Source: Pseudomonadota bacterium
Lineage (GTDB): Bacteria; Pseudomonadota; Alphaproteobacteria; Rhizobiales; Devosiaceae
Direction of reading: 5' to 3'
Length of the DNA stretch: 40,433 bases
Assembly: GCA_023393475.1 (NCBI GenBank)
Contig: JAEWLC010000027.1
Coordinates: 1 to 40,433, forward strand
The stretch's first letter is position 1. Each line of letters opens with the position of its first letter. Both the position numbers and the translations under genes were made by a program. Under the pieces are notes generated by a model, which was not told where the DNA came from, searched no databases, and worked only from the letters and a program-made list of their open reading frames with translations. Below are positions 8,726 to 18,236 of this stretch, piece by piece.

Positions 8726-10144
8726 ATGTCCGCAACGCCGTTTGACGAAATGAATATTGCGGGCGGTTCGGTCCGCGACCCTTATCTCATTCTTGAGGAG
8801 TGGCTGAAGGACCAGCCGCCACAGGCCCTGGGCCTGATGTCGGCCGACGCCGAGAGCCTGTTCCGCCGGCTGGGCATTACCTTCGCGGTCTACGGGAGCA
8901 ACGAGGGGACCGAAAAGCTCATCCCCTTCGACATCATCCCGCGCATCATCTCGGCGATCGAGTGGCGCAAGCTCTCGAAGGGCATCGAGCAGCGCGTGCG
9001 GGCGCTGAACGCCTTCCTCTACGATATCTATCACCGCCAGGAGATCCTGAAGGCCGGGCGGGTGCCGGAGAAGCTTATCCTCCAGAACTCGGCCTTCTGC
9101 CCCGAGATGATGGGGCTCGATCCGGCGCGCGGCATCTATTCTCACATCATTGGCGTCGACCTCGTGCGGACCGGCCCCGACGACTGGTACGTGCTCGAGG
9201 ACAACCTCCGCACCCCCTCGGGCGTCAGCTACATGCTGGAGAACCGCGAGGCGATGCTGCAGCTCGCGCCGGAGCTGTTCCAGCGCTACAAGGTCGCCCC
9301 GGTGGAGACCTATCCCGAGACGCTGCGCCGGACGATGGAAAGCGTGGCGCCGGGCGGCATCCACGGCTCGCCCAACCTCGTGGTGCTGACGCCGGGCATC
9401 CACAACTCGGCCTATTTCGAGCACTCGTTCCTCGCCGACCAGATGGGCGCGATGCTCTGCGAAGGGCAGGACCTGTTCGTCGAGAACGGCAAGGTCTACA
9501 TGCGGACGACTACCGGCCCCGAGCGGGTCGACGTGATCTACCGCCGCATCGACGACGATTTCCTCGATCCCCTGACCTTCCGGCCCGACTCCATGCTGGG
9601 CGTGCCGGGGCTGTTCGACGCCTACCGCGCCGGCAATGTCACGCTGGTCAACGCGCCGGGCACCGGTATCGCCGATGACAAGGCGGTCTATGTCTATGTG
9701 CCTGAGATCATCGAGTTCTATCTCGGCGAGAAGGCGCTGCTGAAGAACGTCCCGACCTACAACTGCACCAATGACGACGAGCGGGCCTATGTGCTCGGGC
9801 ATCTCGAGGAGCTGGTGGTGAAGGAAGTGCACGGCTCGGGCGGCTACGGCATGCTGGTCGGCCCGGCGTCGACCAAGGCAATGCGCGAGGAGTTCAGGAA
9901 GAAGATCCTCGCCCGGCCGGACAACTACATCGTGCAGCCCACCCTTGCGCTTTCGACCTGCCCGACCTTCGTCGAAAAGGGCATCGCCCCCCGGCACGTG
10001 GATCTGCGGCCCTATGTGCTGTGTGGCGACGACATCCGCATCACTCCGGGCGGGCTGACGCGCGTGGCGCTGAAGAAGGGCTCGCTGGTGGTGAACTCGT
10101 CGCAGGGCGGGGGAACGAAGGACACCTGGGTGCTGGAGGATTGA
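8726..10144 (+). CDS. Circularly permuted ATP-grasp protein (predicted peptide/amide ligase)
   Basis: A 472-residue protein of the circularly permuted ATP-grasp type 1/2 family (older DUF404/DUF407). These are predicted to join amino acids or peptides through acyl-phosphate intermediates. Conserved segments in order: VLEDNLRTPSGVSYMLENR at 156-174, LTPGIHNSAYFEH near 221-233, YRRIDDDFLDP at 272-282, VVKEVHGSGGYGMLVGP at 364-380 (the glycine-rich ATP loop), HVDLRPYVL at 424-432, and GGLTRVALKKGSLVVNSSQG at 442-461. The start ATG 8726 has GGGAG upstream. It leads a three-gene set with alpha-E and transglutaminase-like genes, the usual partners of this family. A natural substrate has not been defined to my knowledge. 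Confidence 0.93.
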   Translation: MSATPFDEMNIAGGSVRDPYLILEEWLKDQPPQALGLMSADAESLFRRLGITFAVYGSNEGTEKLIPFDIIPRIISAIEWRKLSKGIEQRVRALNAFLYDIYHRQEILKAGRVPEKLILQNSAFCPEMMGLDPARGIYSHIIGVDLVRTGPDDWYVLEDNLRTPSGVSYMLENREAMLQLAPELFQRYKVAPVETYPETLRRTMESVAPGGIHGSPNLVVLTPGIHNSAYFEHSFLADQMGAMLCEGQDLFVENGKVYMRTTTGPERVDVIYRRIDDDFLDPLTFRPDSMLGVPGLFDAYRAGNVTLVNAPGTGIADDKAVYVYVPEIIEFYLGEKALLKNVPTYNCTNDDERAYVLGHLEELVVKEVHGSGGYGMLVGPASTKAMREEFRKKILARPDNYIVQPTLALSTCPTFVEKGIAPRHVDLRPYVLCGDDIRITPGGLTRVALKKGSLVVNSSQGGGTKDTWVLED

Positions 10145-10160
10145 GGATGCAGAGCTTGTT

Positions 10161-10258
10161 GCCCCACCCTCATCCGGCCTTCGGCCACCTTCTCCCATCA
10201 AGGGAGAAGGCCACCCCGCAGATATCGCAGTCGGGCCTTCTCCCCTTGTGGGGTGGGC
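10161..10258. repeat. Type C palindromic repeat inside the ATP-grasp operon
   Basis: It begins GCCCCACCCTCATCCGGCCT, contains CTTCTCCCATCAAGGGAGAA, and ends CTTCTCCCCTTGTGGGGTGG. It shares these arms with the copies at 18117-18234 and 33581-33733, but the far right arm is shortened. It fills almost all of the 141 bases between the ATP-grasp and alpha-E genes, so transcripts of this operon must carry its hairpins. Confidence 0.8.
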
Positions 10259-10285
10259 AAAGTGCACCGTTCTCCGAGGTGCATC

Positions 10286-11230
10286 ATGCTCGGTAGAACC
10301 GCACAAAACCTGTTCTGGCTTTCCCGCTATATCGAGCGGGCCGAGAACATGGCGCGCATGTTCGAGGTCGGCTACCGCATGAGTCTCACCTCCCGCCGCG
10401 AAGGCGGGGCGTCGGAGCATCTCGTCTCGATGATGCAGGCGGCCGAGGTCGACGAAGGCTTCAACGCCAAGTACGAGCTCGCCGACGTGAAGAGCGTCGC
10501 CGACTACATGATCTTCGATGAGTCCAACTACTCGTCGGTGAAATCGTGCCTGCTGGCGGCGCGCACCAATGCGCGTTCGGTGCGCACGGCGCTGACCACG
10601 GAAATGTGGGAATCGATCAACGCGGCGTGGCTCGAGTTCTCCGCCATCCGGCCGCGCGATATCTCGGGGGCCAAGCTCCAGGAGCTTCTGTTCTGGATCA
10701 AGCAGGTGAGTCACCGCTATCGCGGCGCCCTGCTCTCGACGTTCCTGCGCGACGAGGGCTATGCCTTCAGCCAGATCGGCAACTTCGTCGAGCGGGCCGA
10801 CAACACGGCGCGCATCCTCGACATGAAGTACTATGTGCTGCTGCCACGGGCGACGATGGTGGGCGGCGAGGTCGACATCGCGCAGTGGACGATGATCCTC
10901 CGCGCCGCTTCGGCCCATCGCAGCTATCGGCATGTCTACCACGACCGCTACAAGGCCTGGAACATCGCCGACTACCTGATCCTGCGTCCGGAAATGCCGC
11001 GCTCGCTGGTGTTCTGCCTCGACTGGATCAACCGGACGGTGGACATGCTGGAGGAGATCTACGGCTCGCGCACCAAGGGGCATGACGCCGTGGACGCCAT
11101 GGCCGAACTGCTCGAGGGCAACAGCGTCGACCGCATCCTCGAGTTCGGGCTGCATGAGTTCCTGACCGAGTTCATCAACCGCAACAACAACATCACCGAC
11201 GCCCTAGCCGAGAGCTACAACTTCTACTGA
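10286..11230 (+). CDS. Alpha-E domain protein (partner of circularly permuted ATP-grasp)
   Basis: A 314-residue, almost entirely alpha-helical protein of the Alpha-E family (DUF403). It starts with the family hallmark MLGRTAQNLFWLSRYIERAE. Further conserved parts are WLEFSAIRPRDI, FLRDEGYAFSQIGNFVERAD near 150-170, and the repeat-like RADNTARILDMKYY. ATG 10286 is supported by GAGGTG at good spacing; extension upstream would run into the type C repeat. The family is known to occur with ATP-grasp and transglutaminase genes and may be a scaffold or a helical enzyme domain, but its activity is unknown. The stop overlaps the next ATG by one base (TGATG), implying coupling. Confidence 0.93.
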   Translation: MLGRTAQNLFWLSRYIERAENMARMFEVGYRMSLTSRREGGASEHLVSMMQAAEVDEGFNAKYELADVKSVADYMIFDESNYSSVKSCLLAARTNARSVRTALTTEMWESINAAWLEFSAIRPRDISGAKLQELLFWIKQVSHRYRGALLSTFLRDEGYAFSQIGNFVERADNTARILDMKYYVLLPRATMVGGEVDIAQWTMILRAASAHRSYRHVYHDRYKAWNIADYLILRPEMPRSLVFCLDWINRTVDMLEEIYGSRTKGHDAVDAMAELLEGNSVDRILEFGLHEFLTEFINRNNNITDALAESYNFY

Positions 11231-12030
11231 TGCAGATCGCCATCCGACATAAGCTCAGCCTCGCCCTCGGCAGCGGCATCGCCCGCAGCGTGCAGCATGT
11301 GCTGCTGACGCCGCAGACGGGGCCGACCCAGACGGTGCGCGAGTGGACGATCGAGATGCCCGGCTTCGAGCGCGCCGCCACCTTCATCGATGCCTTCGGC
11401 AACCGCGCGCACCTCGTGAGCCAGACCAAGCCAGAAGCCGAACTCACGATCTCGGTCAGCGGGCTCGTCGATACGATCGACCGCAACGGCGTGATCGGGC
11501 GGGTGCAGGGCGATATCCCCCCTGCACTCTACCGGCGACCCACTGCCCTGACCAAGCCGATCGGCGCCATTACCAGCAAGTTCCGTGCGTCCCCCAGGGA
11601 CGGACAGGACCGGATCGCGCTGTTGCACGCGCTGATGGCCCGGGTCGGCGAAGTCGTCGGCAGCGCCGAACAGTCGCAATCGCAGGATGGGCAGAGCCAG
11701 TCGCAAACCCAGGCGCAGGCCGCGCGCCCCCCGGCCGCCGACTTCGCGCATGGCTTCATCGGGGCCGCGCGGTCACTCGATATCCCGGCACGCTACGTGT
11801 CGGGCTATGTGCTGGGCGAGTCCGAGACGCCGACGCTCCACGCCTGGGCCGAGGCCTGGGACGATGGCCTCGGCTGGATCGGCTTCGATCCCGTGCTGAA
11901 CCTCTGCCCGACGGATCGGCATGTTCGGGTTGCGGTCGGGCTCGATGCGGTCACCACGATGGCCGTCAGGGCGGTGCCGGCCGTCGGCGAGCCGAAGGTG
12001 CTGTCGATGACAGTGGAAGCGGCGCAGTAG
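11230..12030 (+). CDS. Transglutaminase-like protein lacking the catalytic cysteine
   Basis: 266 residues: an N-terminal beta-rich transglutaminase-associated domain (about 1-110), then a transglutaminase core (about 125-225). The core keeps His204 (LHAWAEAW) and Asp220 (GLGWIGFDPV), and the helix DFAHGFIGAARSLDIPARYVS. The usual Gly-x-Cys-x-Asp-Phe reads PPAADFAH here, so position 169 is Ala instead of the catalytic Cys. Just before it sits a Gln/Ser-rich stretch, residues 145-164 (QSQSQDGQSQSQTQAQA). The reading frame is intact and codon use matches its neighbours, so this is not an obvious pseudogene. It is probably a binding or structural subunit rather than a protease (inference). It closes the ATP-grasp operon and ends eight bases from the convergent AEC gene. 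Confidence 0.9.
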   Translation: MQIAIRHKLSLALGSGIARSVQHVLLTPQTGPTQTVREWTIEMPGFERAATFIDAFGNRAHLVSQTKPEAELTISVSGLVDTIDRNGVIGRVQGDIPPALYRRPTALTKPIGAITSKFRASPRDGQDRIALLHALMARVGEVVGSAEQSQSQDGQSQSQTQAQAARPPAADFAHGFIGAARSLDIPARYVSGYVLGESETPTLHAWAEAWDDGLGWIGFDPVLNLCPTDRHVRVAVGLDAVTTMAVRAVPAVGEPKVLSMTVEAAQ

Positions 12031-12038
12031 AGCCGCCC

Positions 12039-12974
12039 CTATATCCCCAGAATAAACAGCCACCCGCTGACCGTCAGCACGCTCAGCAGGGTCGAGATCA
12101 GCACGGTGTTGGTCGCGACGTTGACGCCGCGATTGTAGTAGGTGGCGAAGACGTAGGCGTTGATGCCGGTGGGCATGGCGGCGAGCAGCACGCCGTAGCG
12201 GGCGAACTCGTGGTCGACATGCAGCACGTGGACCATCAGCACCCAGGCGATGAACGGCTGCACCAGCAGCTTCAGCAGCGACAGCGACAGGGCCTGGGCC
12301 CAGTTCTCGCTGAGGCGATAATCGTTGAGCGCACCCCCGAGGCCGAACAGCGCGGCCGGTGTCACCGCGGCGGCCATCATGATGATGAAGGCATCGACCG
12401 GCTCGACCAGTTCGAGCTGCGCGAAATTGGCCGCGGCGCCGAGCACGATGCCCCAGAGCAGCGGGTTGGAGACGATGCGGATCGCCGCGACACCCAGCGC
12501 CTTGTGCAGCGGCGCCCCGTCGCGGCGGACCAGCTCCATCACCAGCATGCCGAGCGTGATCAGCACCGAGGCGTGGAAGGCGATGATCGAGAAGGCGGTG
12601 AGCAGCGCATCCTGGCCATAGGCGCGCTGCATCACCGGAATGCCGATCAGCACGGTGTTGGTGAAGAAGGCAGAAAAGCCCGACGCGACGCTCTCGCCCG
12701 GCTTGTTCCTGAACACCTTGGAGGCGATCAGGATGCCGAGAACGAACACGGTGATGGCGCCGACATAGAACGGCACGATCACCTCCCAGCGGAAGGCGGT
12801 CGAGAAGTCCGCGGTCGCCATGGCGTTGAACAGCAGGCAGGGGGTGGCGAAGTTGTTGACGAACAGCACCAGCCCGCGCACGCCCTCGGACGGAAACAGC
12901 CGGAAGCGGACGGCGACATTGCCCAGCGCCATGATCGCGAAGACCGGCAGGACGACGTTGAGAATGGCGAGCAT
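12039..12974 (-). CDS. AEC family transporter (auxin efflux carrier type)
   Basis: A 311-residue inner-membrane carrier with about ten hydrophobic segments in two five-helix halves. It starts MLAILNVVLPVFAIMALGNV, which is the typical first helix. Polar/Gly breaks such as ANFAQLELVEPVDAFIIMMA and AAVTPAALFGLGGAL mark the crossover regions of the second half. Bacterial members (MleP/MdcF-like) export or import dicarboxylates, malonate or other small acids; the substrate here is unknown. The start ATG 12974 was chosen because upstream residues to 13076 are polar and unlike the family. The ribosome site is weak. It diverges from glpD across about 170 bases. Confidence 0.92.
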   Translation of the reverse strand: MLAILNVVLPVFAIMALGNVAVRFRLFPSEGVRGLVLFVNNFATPCLLFNAMATADFSTAFRWEVIVPFYVGAITVFVLGILIASKVFRNKPGESVASGFSAFFTNTVLIGIPVMQRAYGQDALLTAFSIIAFHASVLITLGMLVMELVRRDGAPLHKALGVAAIRIVSNPLLWGIVLGAAANFAQLELVEPVDAFIIMMAAAVTPAALFGLGGALNDYRLSENWAQALSLSLLKLLVQPFIAWVLMVHVLHVDHEFARYGVLLAAMPTGINAYVFATYYNRGVNVATNTVLISTLLSVLTVSGWLFILGI

Positions 12975-13142
12975 GGGTGAGCCGGGCGGAGAGGATTGCC
13001 TGCTAGTGCACGCGATCCGCGCAGCGGTCAATCGGATGTGCGGCCGGCTGTAGTTCCCGCAAGAATTTCTGCGCATTATGGCGTTGATCAGCGGGATACT
13101 TCTCCACTAGATCGCCGCAGGCAACAGCGTTCAGGACTTTCC

Positions 13143-14659
13143 ATGACCACCCCGGCACCCCTTGATATCTTCGTCATCGGCGGCGGGGTGAATGGCACCG
13201 GTATTGCGCGCGATGCGCAGGGGCGTGGACACTCCGTCATGCTGGCCGAGATGAACGATCTCGCTTCGGGCACCTCCTCGGCTGCGACGAAGCTCGTGCA
13301 TGGCGGCTTGCGCTATCTCGAGCACTACGAGTTCCGGCTGGTGCGGGAGTCGCTTATCGAGCGCGAAGTGCTGTGGGCCTCCGCCCCGCACATCATCTGG
13401 CCGCTGCGGTTCGTCCTGCCCTACGAGAAGAACCTGCGGCCGGCCTGGCTGCTGCGGATCGGCCTCTTCATCTACGACCACCTCGGCGGCAGGAAGCTTC
13501 TGCCGGGCACCAAGACTCTCGATCTCACCGAGGATCCTGCCGGCAAATCGCTGAAGCCGGGACACAAGCTTGCCTTCGAGTATTCGGACGGCTGGGTGGA
13601 CGATGCGCGCCTTGTGGTGCTGAACGCCCGCGATGCCGCCGACCGCGGCGCCATCATCGAGGTGCAGACCAAGGTGACCTCGGCGCGCCGCGAGAACGGG
13701 CTGTGGGTCATCGAGATGGAGGACAAGGCGGGTAAGCGCAGCACCGCATCGGCGCGGCTGCTGGTGAATGCCGGTGGCCCCTGGGTCGACCACGTGATTG
13801 CCGAGACGCTGGGCCGGAAGGACGTGCACCATGTGCGGCTGGTCAAGGGCAGTCACATCGTCGTCAACAAGCTCTTCGACCACGACCGCTGCTACTTCTT
13901 CCAGAATGCCGACGGCCGCATCTTCTTCGCCATTCCCTACGAGCACGATTTCACCCTGATCGGCACGACCGACAAGGATTTCTCCGGCGATCCCACCGGG
14001 GTGAAGATCAGCGACGAGGAAACCGACTACCTGCTCTCCGCGGCCAACGAGTATTTCGCGCACCAGATCACCCGCGACGACATCGTCTGGTCCTATGCCG
14101 GGGTGCGGCCGCTGTTCGACGACGGCGCCAGCGCCGCGCAGGAGGCAACGCGCGACTATGTGCTGAAGACCGAGGGCGAAGAGGGCGACCCGCCGCTCAT
14201 CAACATTTTTGGCGGCAAGCTCACCACGCACCGCCGGCTCAGCGAGCAGGTGGTCGACAAGATCGACGGGCTGATCGGCGCCAAGGGACCGAAGTGGACG
14301 CAGCACGGTACCCTGCCCGGCGGCGATTTTCCGCCGACCGCCTTCGAGGCCCTGCTGCGCAGCCATGTCGCGCAGTATCCGCGCCTCGGCGAGCCGGTGC
14401 TGCGGCGGATGACCCGGGCATATGGCACGCTGGTCCCGGAGATCATCGGCAATCGCCAGGAGCTGCCGGAATTCGGTATCCTCTTCGGCAGCTCGCTGAC
14501 CCAGCTCGAGGTCGACTACCTGATGGATCGCGAATGGGCGCGTACGGCCGACGACGTGTTGTGGCGGCGCAGCAAACTGGGGCTTAGGTTCACAGCTGAA
14601 GAGAAGGCGGCGCTGTCCGACTACATGGCCAGACGACTTGCCGAGAGGGGGACAGCAAC

Positions 14660-14663
<4 letters not shown>
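13143..14663 (+). CDS. glpD: Aerobic glycerol-3-phosphate dehydrogenase
   Basis: A 506-residue peripheral membrane flavoenzyme that oxidises sn-glycerol 3-phosphate to dihydroxyacetone phosphate and reduces ubiquinone. The FAD-binding motif is at the N-terminus (DIFVIGGGVNGTGIARDA). The GlpD signature GTSSAATKLVHGGLRYLEHY is near 44-63. NAGGPWVDHV, KGSHIVV, FFAIPYE, TLIGTTDKDF and the C-terminal FGGKLTTHRRL are all present. ATG 13143 has AGGA upstream and gives a normal family length. The stop overlaps the TTG start of glpK, giving a translationally coupled glpD-glpK pair. No GlpR regulator or glycerol facilitator gene is in the window. Confidence 0.97.
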
Positions 14664-16145
<1,482 letters not shown>

Positions 16146-16150
<5 letters not shown>

Positions 16151-16166
16151 GGCGTGCTGCCTCAGT
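16146..16166. terminator. Hairpin spanning the facing stop codons of glpK and the CAP gene
   Basis: ACTGAGGC and GCCTCAGT form a perfect eight-base-pair stem around the loop GTGCT. The left arm contains the glpK TGA and the right arm contains the TCA that is the stop of the CAP-domain gene on the other strand. A second overlapping inverted repeat (GAGGCGTG / CACGCCTC, 16149-16176) offers an alternative fold. There is no T-run on either side, so it is a candidate bidirectional terminator only. Confidence 0.4.
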
Positions 16167-16680
16167 GCCACGCCTCGAACGGGCCGCCGGCGATGAAAGC
16201 CCAGTAGACCCGGTACTTGCTCGTCCGGTTCGAGGGGACCGTTGCCACCGCCAACCCGAACTCCTGGAACCGGGTCGAGAGCAGCGTGTCGCGGTGGGCC
16301 GGTGAGGCGAGCCAGCCGGCTATGGCCTGGTCGAGCGTCGACTGGCCGCCGGCGACGTTCTCGCCGACCGCGCCATCATAGCCGGCCGTGGTGACGCGCT
16401 GGCGCAGGGTGACGCCCAGATCGTGCGAGAGCGTATCCTTGGCGGCCATAAGGTTGGCCTGCGAGCGGGCCGCGGCCTCGAGCTTGACGTTGTAGCGCAG
16501 CGGCGGCTTGCCGCTGGCGGCGCGCGTGCTGTTGATGGCGGCGATGATGCTGCCCTGGCTCAGCTGCACCGGGGCAGTCGCGGTGCTGCCGCGGCCGGGG
16601 GCCGGCGCGACCACCGAACTGCAGCCCGCCAGGAGCATCGCTGTGGCGAGGATCATGAAACCGGAACGCAGGAGAAGCAT
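16162..16680 (-). CDS. CAP/SCP domain lipoprotein
   Basis: 172 residues with a lipoprotein signal peptide (MLLLRSGFMILATAMLLAGC; lipobox LAGC with the acylated Cys20), followed by a short Pro/Ser/Thr linker and a CAP (cysteine-rich secretory protein/PR-1) domain from about 45. Domain marks: INSTRAASGKPPLRYN, AAARSQANLMAA, the SHDLG His, GENVAGG, and WLASPAHRDTLL with the second His. The CAP family includes lipid-binding and protein-binding members; the role of bacterial ones is mostly unclear. Ribosome sites are weak for both Met1 and Met9. It converges on glpK. Confidence 0.88.
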   Translation of the reverse strand: MLLLRSGFMILATAMLLAGCSSVVAPAPGRGSTATAPVQLSQGSIIAAINSTRAASGKPPLRYNVKLEAAARSQANLMAAKDTLSHDLGVTLRQRVTTAGYDGAVGENVAGGQSTLDQAIAGWLASPAHRDTLLSTRFQEFGLAVATVPSNRTSKYRVYWAFIAGGPFEAWH

Positions 16681-16884
16681 CAGGCGAGACTATCCGGACG
16701 TGGGGCGGCGGCAAGAGCGCGCCAATCGTGGCAACGCCAAGGCCGGTCCAATTGGCCAACTACACGCTTCTGCGAGCAGGCCGAGACTACACGGCATTTG
16801 AATCTAGTTAAGCATGATTTTGCATGAAGCTGGCCGGTTTCCCCGCAGGCGCGCACCTTGGTGGCGTAGCTGAGGGGCTCGCCC

Positions 16885-17043
16885 ATGATCGACAGTGAAA
16901 TCGAGCATTTCGACGTCCGCGCCGTCACCCGGCACGAACTGGCGCGCCAGATGAACTATGCGCGGAACATGCTGTTCGCCTCGGCCGCGGCCTCACTGGC
17001 CATTCTTGGCGCCGGCGCCTATTTCCTCAGCCTCTGGCTCTAG
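16885..17043 (+). CDS. Small single-pass membrane protein, 52 residues
   Basis: A short gene. ATG 16885 follows GAGGGG at seven bases. The reading is MIDSEIEHFDVRAVTRHELA up to residue 20, then a basic stretch RQMNYARN, and a C-terminal hydrophobic segment (about 29-52) ending YFLSLWL and TAG at 17041-17043. Nearly every codon ends in G or C, as in neighbouring real genes. The topology would be a cytoplasmic N-terminus with a tail anchor. Its last 51 bases overlap the end of the convergent WecA-like gene. No function can be assigned. Confidence 0.6.
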   Translation: MIDSEIEHFDVRAVTRHELARQMNYARNMLFASAAASLAILGAGAYFLSLWL

Positions 17044-18048
17044 CGGCGCACCAGCGCCGAACTTCAGCGCTGCCATCACCAGCACCAGCAGGATGACGAT
17101 CGTGATGGCCGGCGCCCATTCGGGCGTCAGCCCCGCCTGCCAGGCCAGCGGCAACAGCACGACCACGTTGATGAAGAGATAAATCAGCGTCACCTTGCGG
17201 TGCGAGCCGAGGCGGCGTTGCAGCGCCTGGTAGGCATGGCGCTTGTGTGCCTCCCAGAAGCGCTCGCGGTGGATGGCGCGGCGAACGAGGGTTGTGAGGC
17301 TGTCGGCAAGGAAGACGCCGGCGAGGATCAGCCACTGCCACAGGCTCAGCCAGAAGCTGGTGATGGTGGTGAGGGCGAAGAACGCCGTCATCAGCCCCAG
17401 ATAGGTGCTGCCGACATCGCCCATGAACAACTTCGCCGGTGGCCAGTTGAGCAGCAGGAAGCCGAGCGTGGCGGCGGCGAGGCCGACCATCCACCAGAGG
17501 CGCGGGTCGCCGATGACGCCGGGCTCGAAGGAGACGGCGATGAAGACTGCACTGAGGAGGAGGAAGATCGCTTCCGACGCGGCGAGGCCGTCGATGCCGT
17601 CCATGAAATTGTAGAGGTTGATCCACAGCGCCCCGCCGAGCGCGAAGACGATCATCAGCACCGATTCCGGCAGCCCGGTGAGCGACATCAGCAGATCGAG
17701 CGGCAGCACGGCGGAGACGGCGCCCATCAACAGCACCTGGGCTCCGAGGCGCCAGCGCGCCGCGAGCGGGCGGCGGTCGTCGGTGTAGCCGATATAGGCG
17801 ATGAGGATCGAGGCCATGATCGCCGGCACGGCGAGAAACGGCAGCAGCAGCGCGCAGAGCAGGCCCGCGATAGTGCCGCCGACGGCAATGCCCAACCCGC
17901 CCCCGGTGGGAGTGGGCACGGTATGCGACGAGCGTGCGTTCGGCTCCTGCACCAGCCCGAGACGCTCCGCCCGCCGCATGACCCACCAGGCGGTGAGGAA
18001 CGACGCAACGGCGGCAATGGCAGCGAGGATCAGGCCGAGAGCAGGCAT
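16993..18048 (-). CDS. MraY/WecA-like polyprenyl-phosphate sugar-1-phosphate transferase (glycosyltransferase family 4)
   Basis: A 351-residue polytopic enzyme that starts surface-polysaccharide repeat units by moving a sugar 1-phosphate from a UDP-sugar to undecaprenyl phosphate. Catalytic and metal-binding landmarks are present: YTDDRRPLAARWRL at 88-101 (Asp90/Asp91), NLYNFMDGIDGLAASEA at 144-160, and KLFMGDVGSTYLG at 206-218 (Asp211). The HKRHAYQALQRR motif in the long cytoplasmic loop resembles WecA/WbpL rather than MraY. The start ATG 18048 has CCGGAGACACG in front. No other polysaccharide gene is nearby. The C-terminal tail after the last helix (about 325-351) overlaps the small membrane gene on the other strand. 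Confidence 0.92.
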   Translation of the reverse strand: MPALGLILAAIAAVASFLTAWWVMRRAERLGLVQEPNARSSHTVPTPTGGGLGIAVGGTIAGLLCALLLPFLAVPAIMASILIAYIGYTDDRRPLAARWRLGAQVLLMGAVSAVLPLDLLMSLTGLPESVLMIVFALGGALWINLYNFMDGIDGLAASEAIFLLLSAVFIAVSFEPGVIGDPRLWWMVGLAAATLGFLLLNWPPAKLFMGDVGSTYLGLMTAFFALTTITSFWLSLWQWLILAGVFLADSLTTLVRRAIHRERFWEAHKRHAYQALQRRLGSHRKVTLIYLFINVVVLLPLAWQAGLTPEWAPAITIVILLVLVMAALKFGAGAPLEPEAEEIGAGAKNGQ

Positions 18049-18116
18049 CGTGTCTCCGGGTCGGGAAACACAGGGTTAGCCGGGTGTGAGGGAGGGGACA
18101 AGCGGCGAGCATGTGG

Positions 18117-18234
18117 CCCCACCCTCATCCGGGCTTCGCCCACCTTCTCCCATCAAGGGAGAAGGCCCGACTGAGAGCCCTCGATGATCGCCTTCTCCCC
18201 TTGTGGGAGAAGGTGCCCGAAGGGCGGATGAGGG
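18117..18234. repeat. Type C palindromic intergenic repeat, full length
   Basis: It reads GCCCCACCCTCATCCGGGCT ... CCTTCTCCCATCAAGGGAGA ... CCTTCTCCCCTTGTGGGAGA ... GCGGATGAGGG. The outer arms pair (CCCTCATCCG with CGGATGAGGG) and the inner arms pair with each other. It ends only a few bases from the stop of the SDR gene at 18237 and so lies at the tail of the seven-gene sugar operon. Confidence 0.85.
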
Positions 18235-18236
18235 AA

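Noticed and set aside
8723..11155. An 810-codon open frame on the minus strand opposite the ATP-grasp and alpha-E genes
   Set aside because: It mirrors GC-rich codons of two clear genes, is rich in His/Arg/Asp as antisense frames are, crosses a type C repeat, and matches no family.
11343..12980. A 545-codon plus-strand frame over the transglutaminase-like and AEC genes
   Set aside because: It spans the ends of two convergent real genes in a different frame and has the Arg/Asp/Gly/His-rich composition of an antisense shadow.
16780..16830. AT-rich stretch as promoter of the 52-codon gene
   Set aside because: TTGAAT is present but no acceptable -10 box lies at the right distance.
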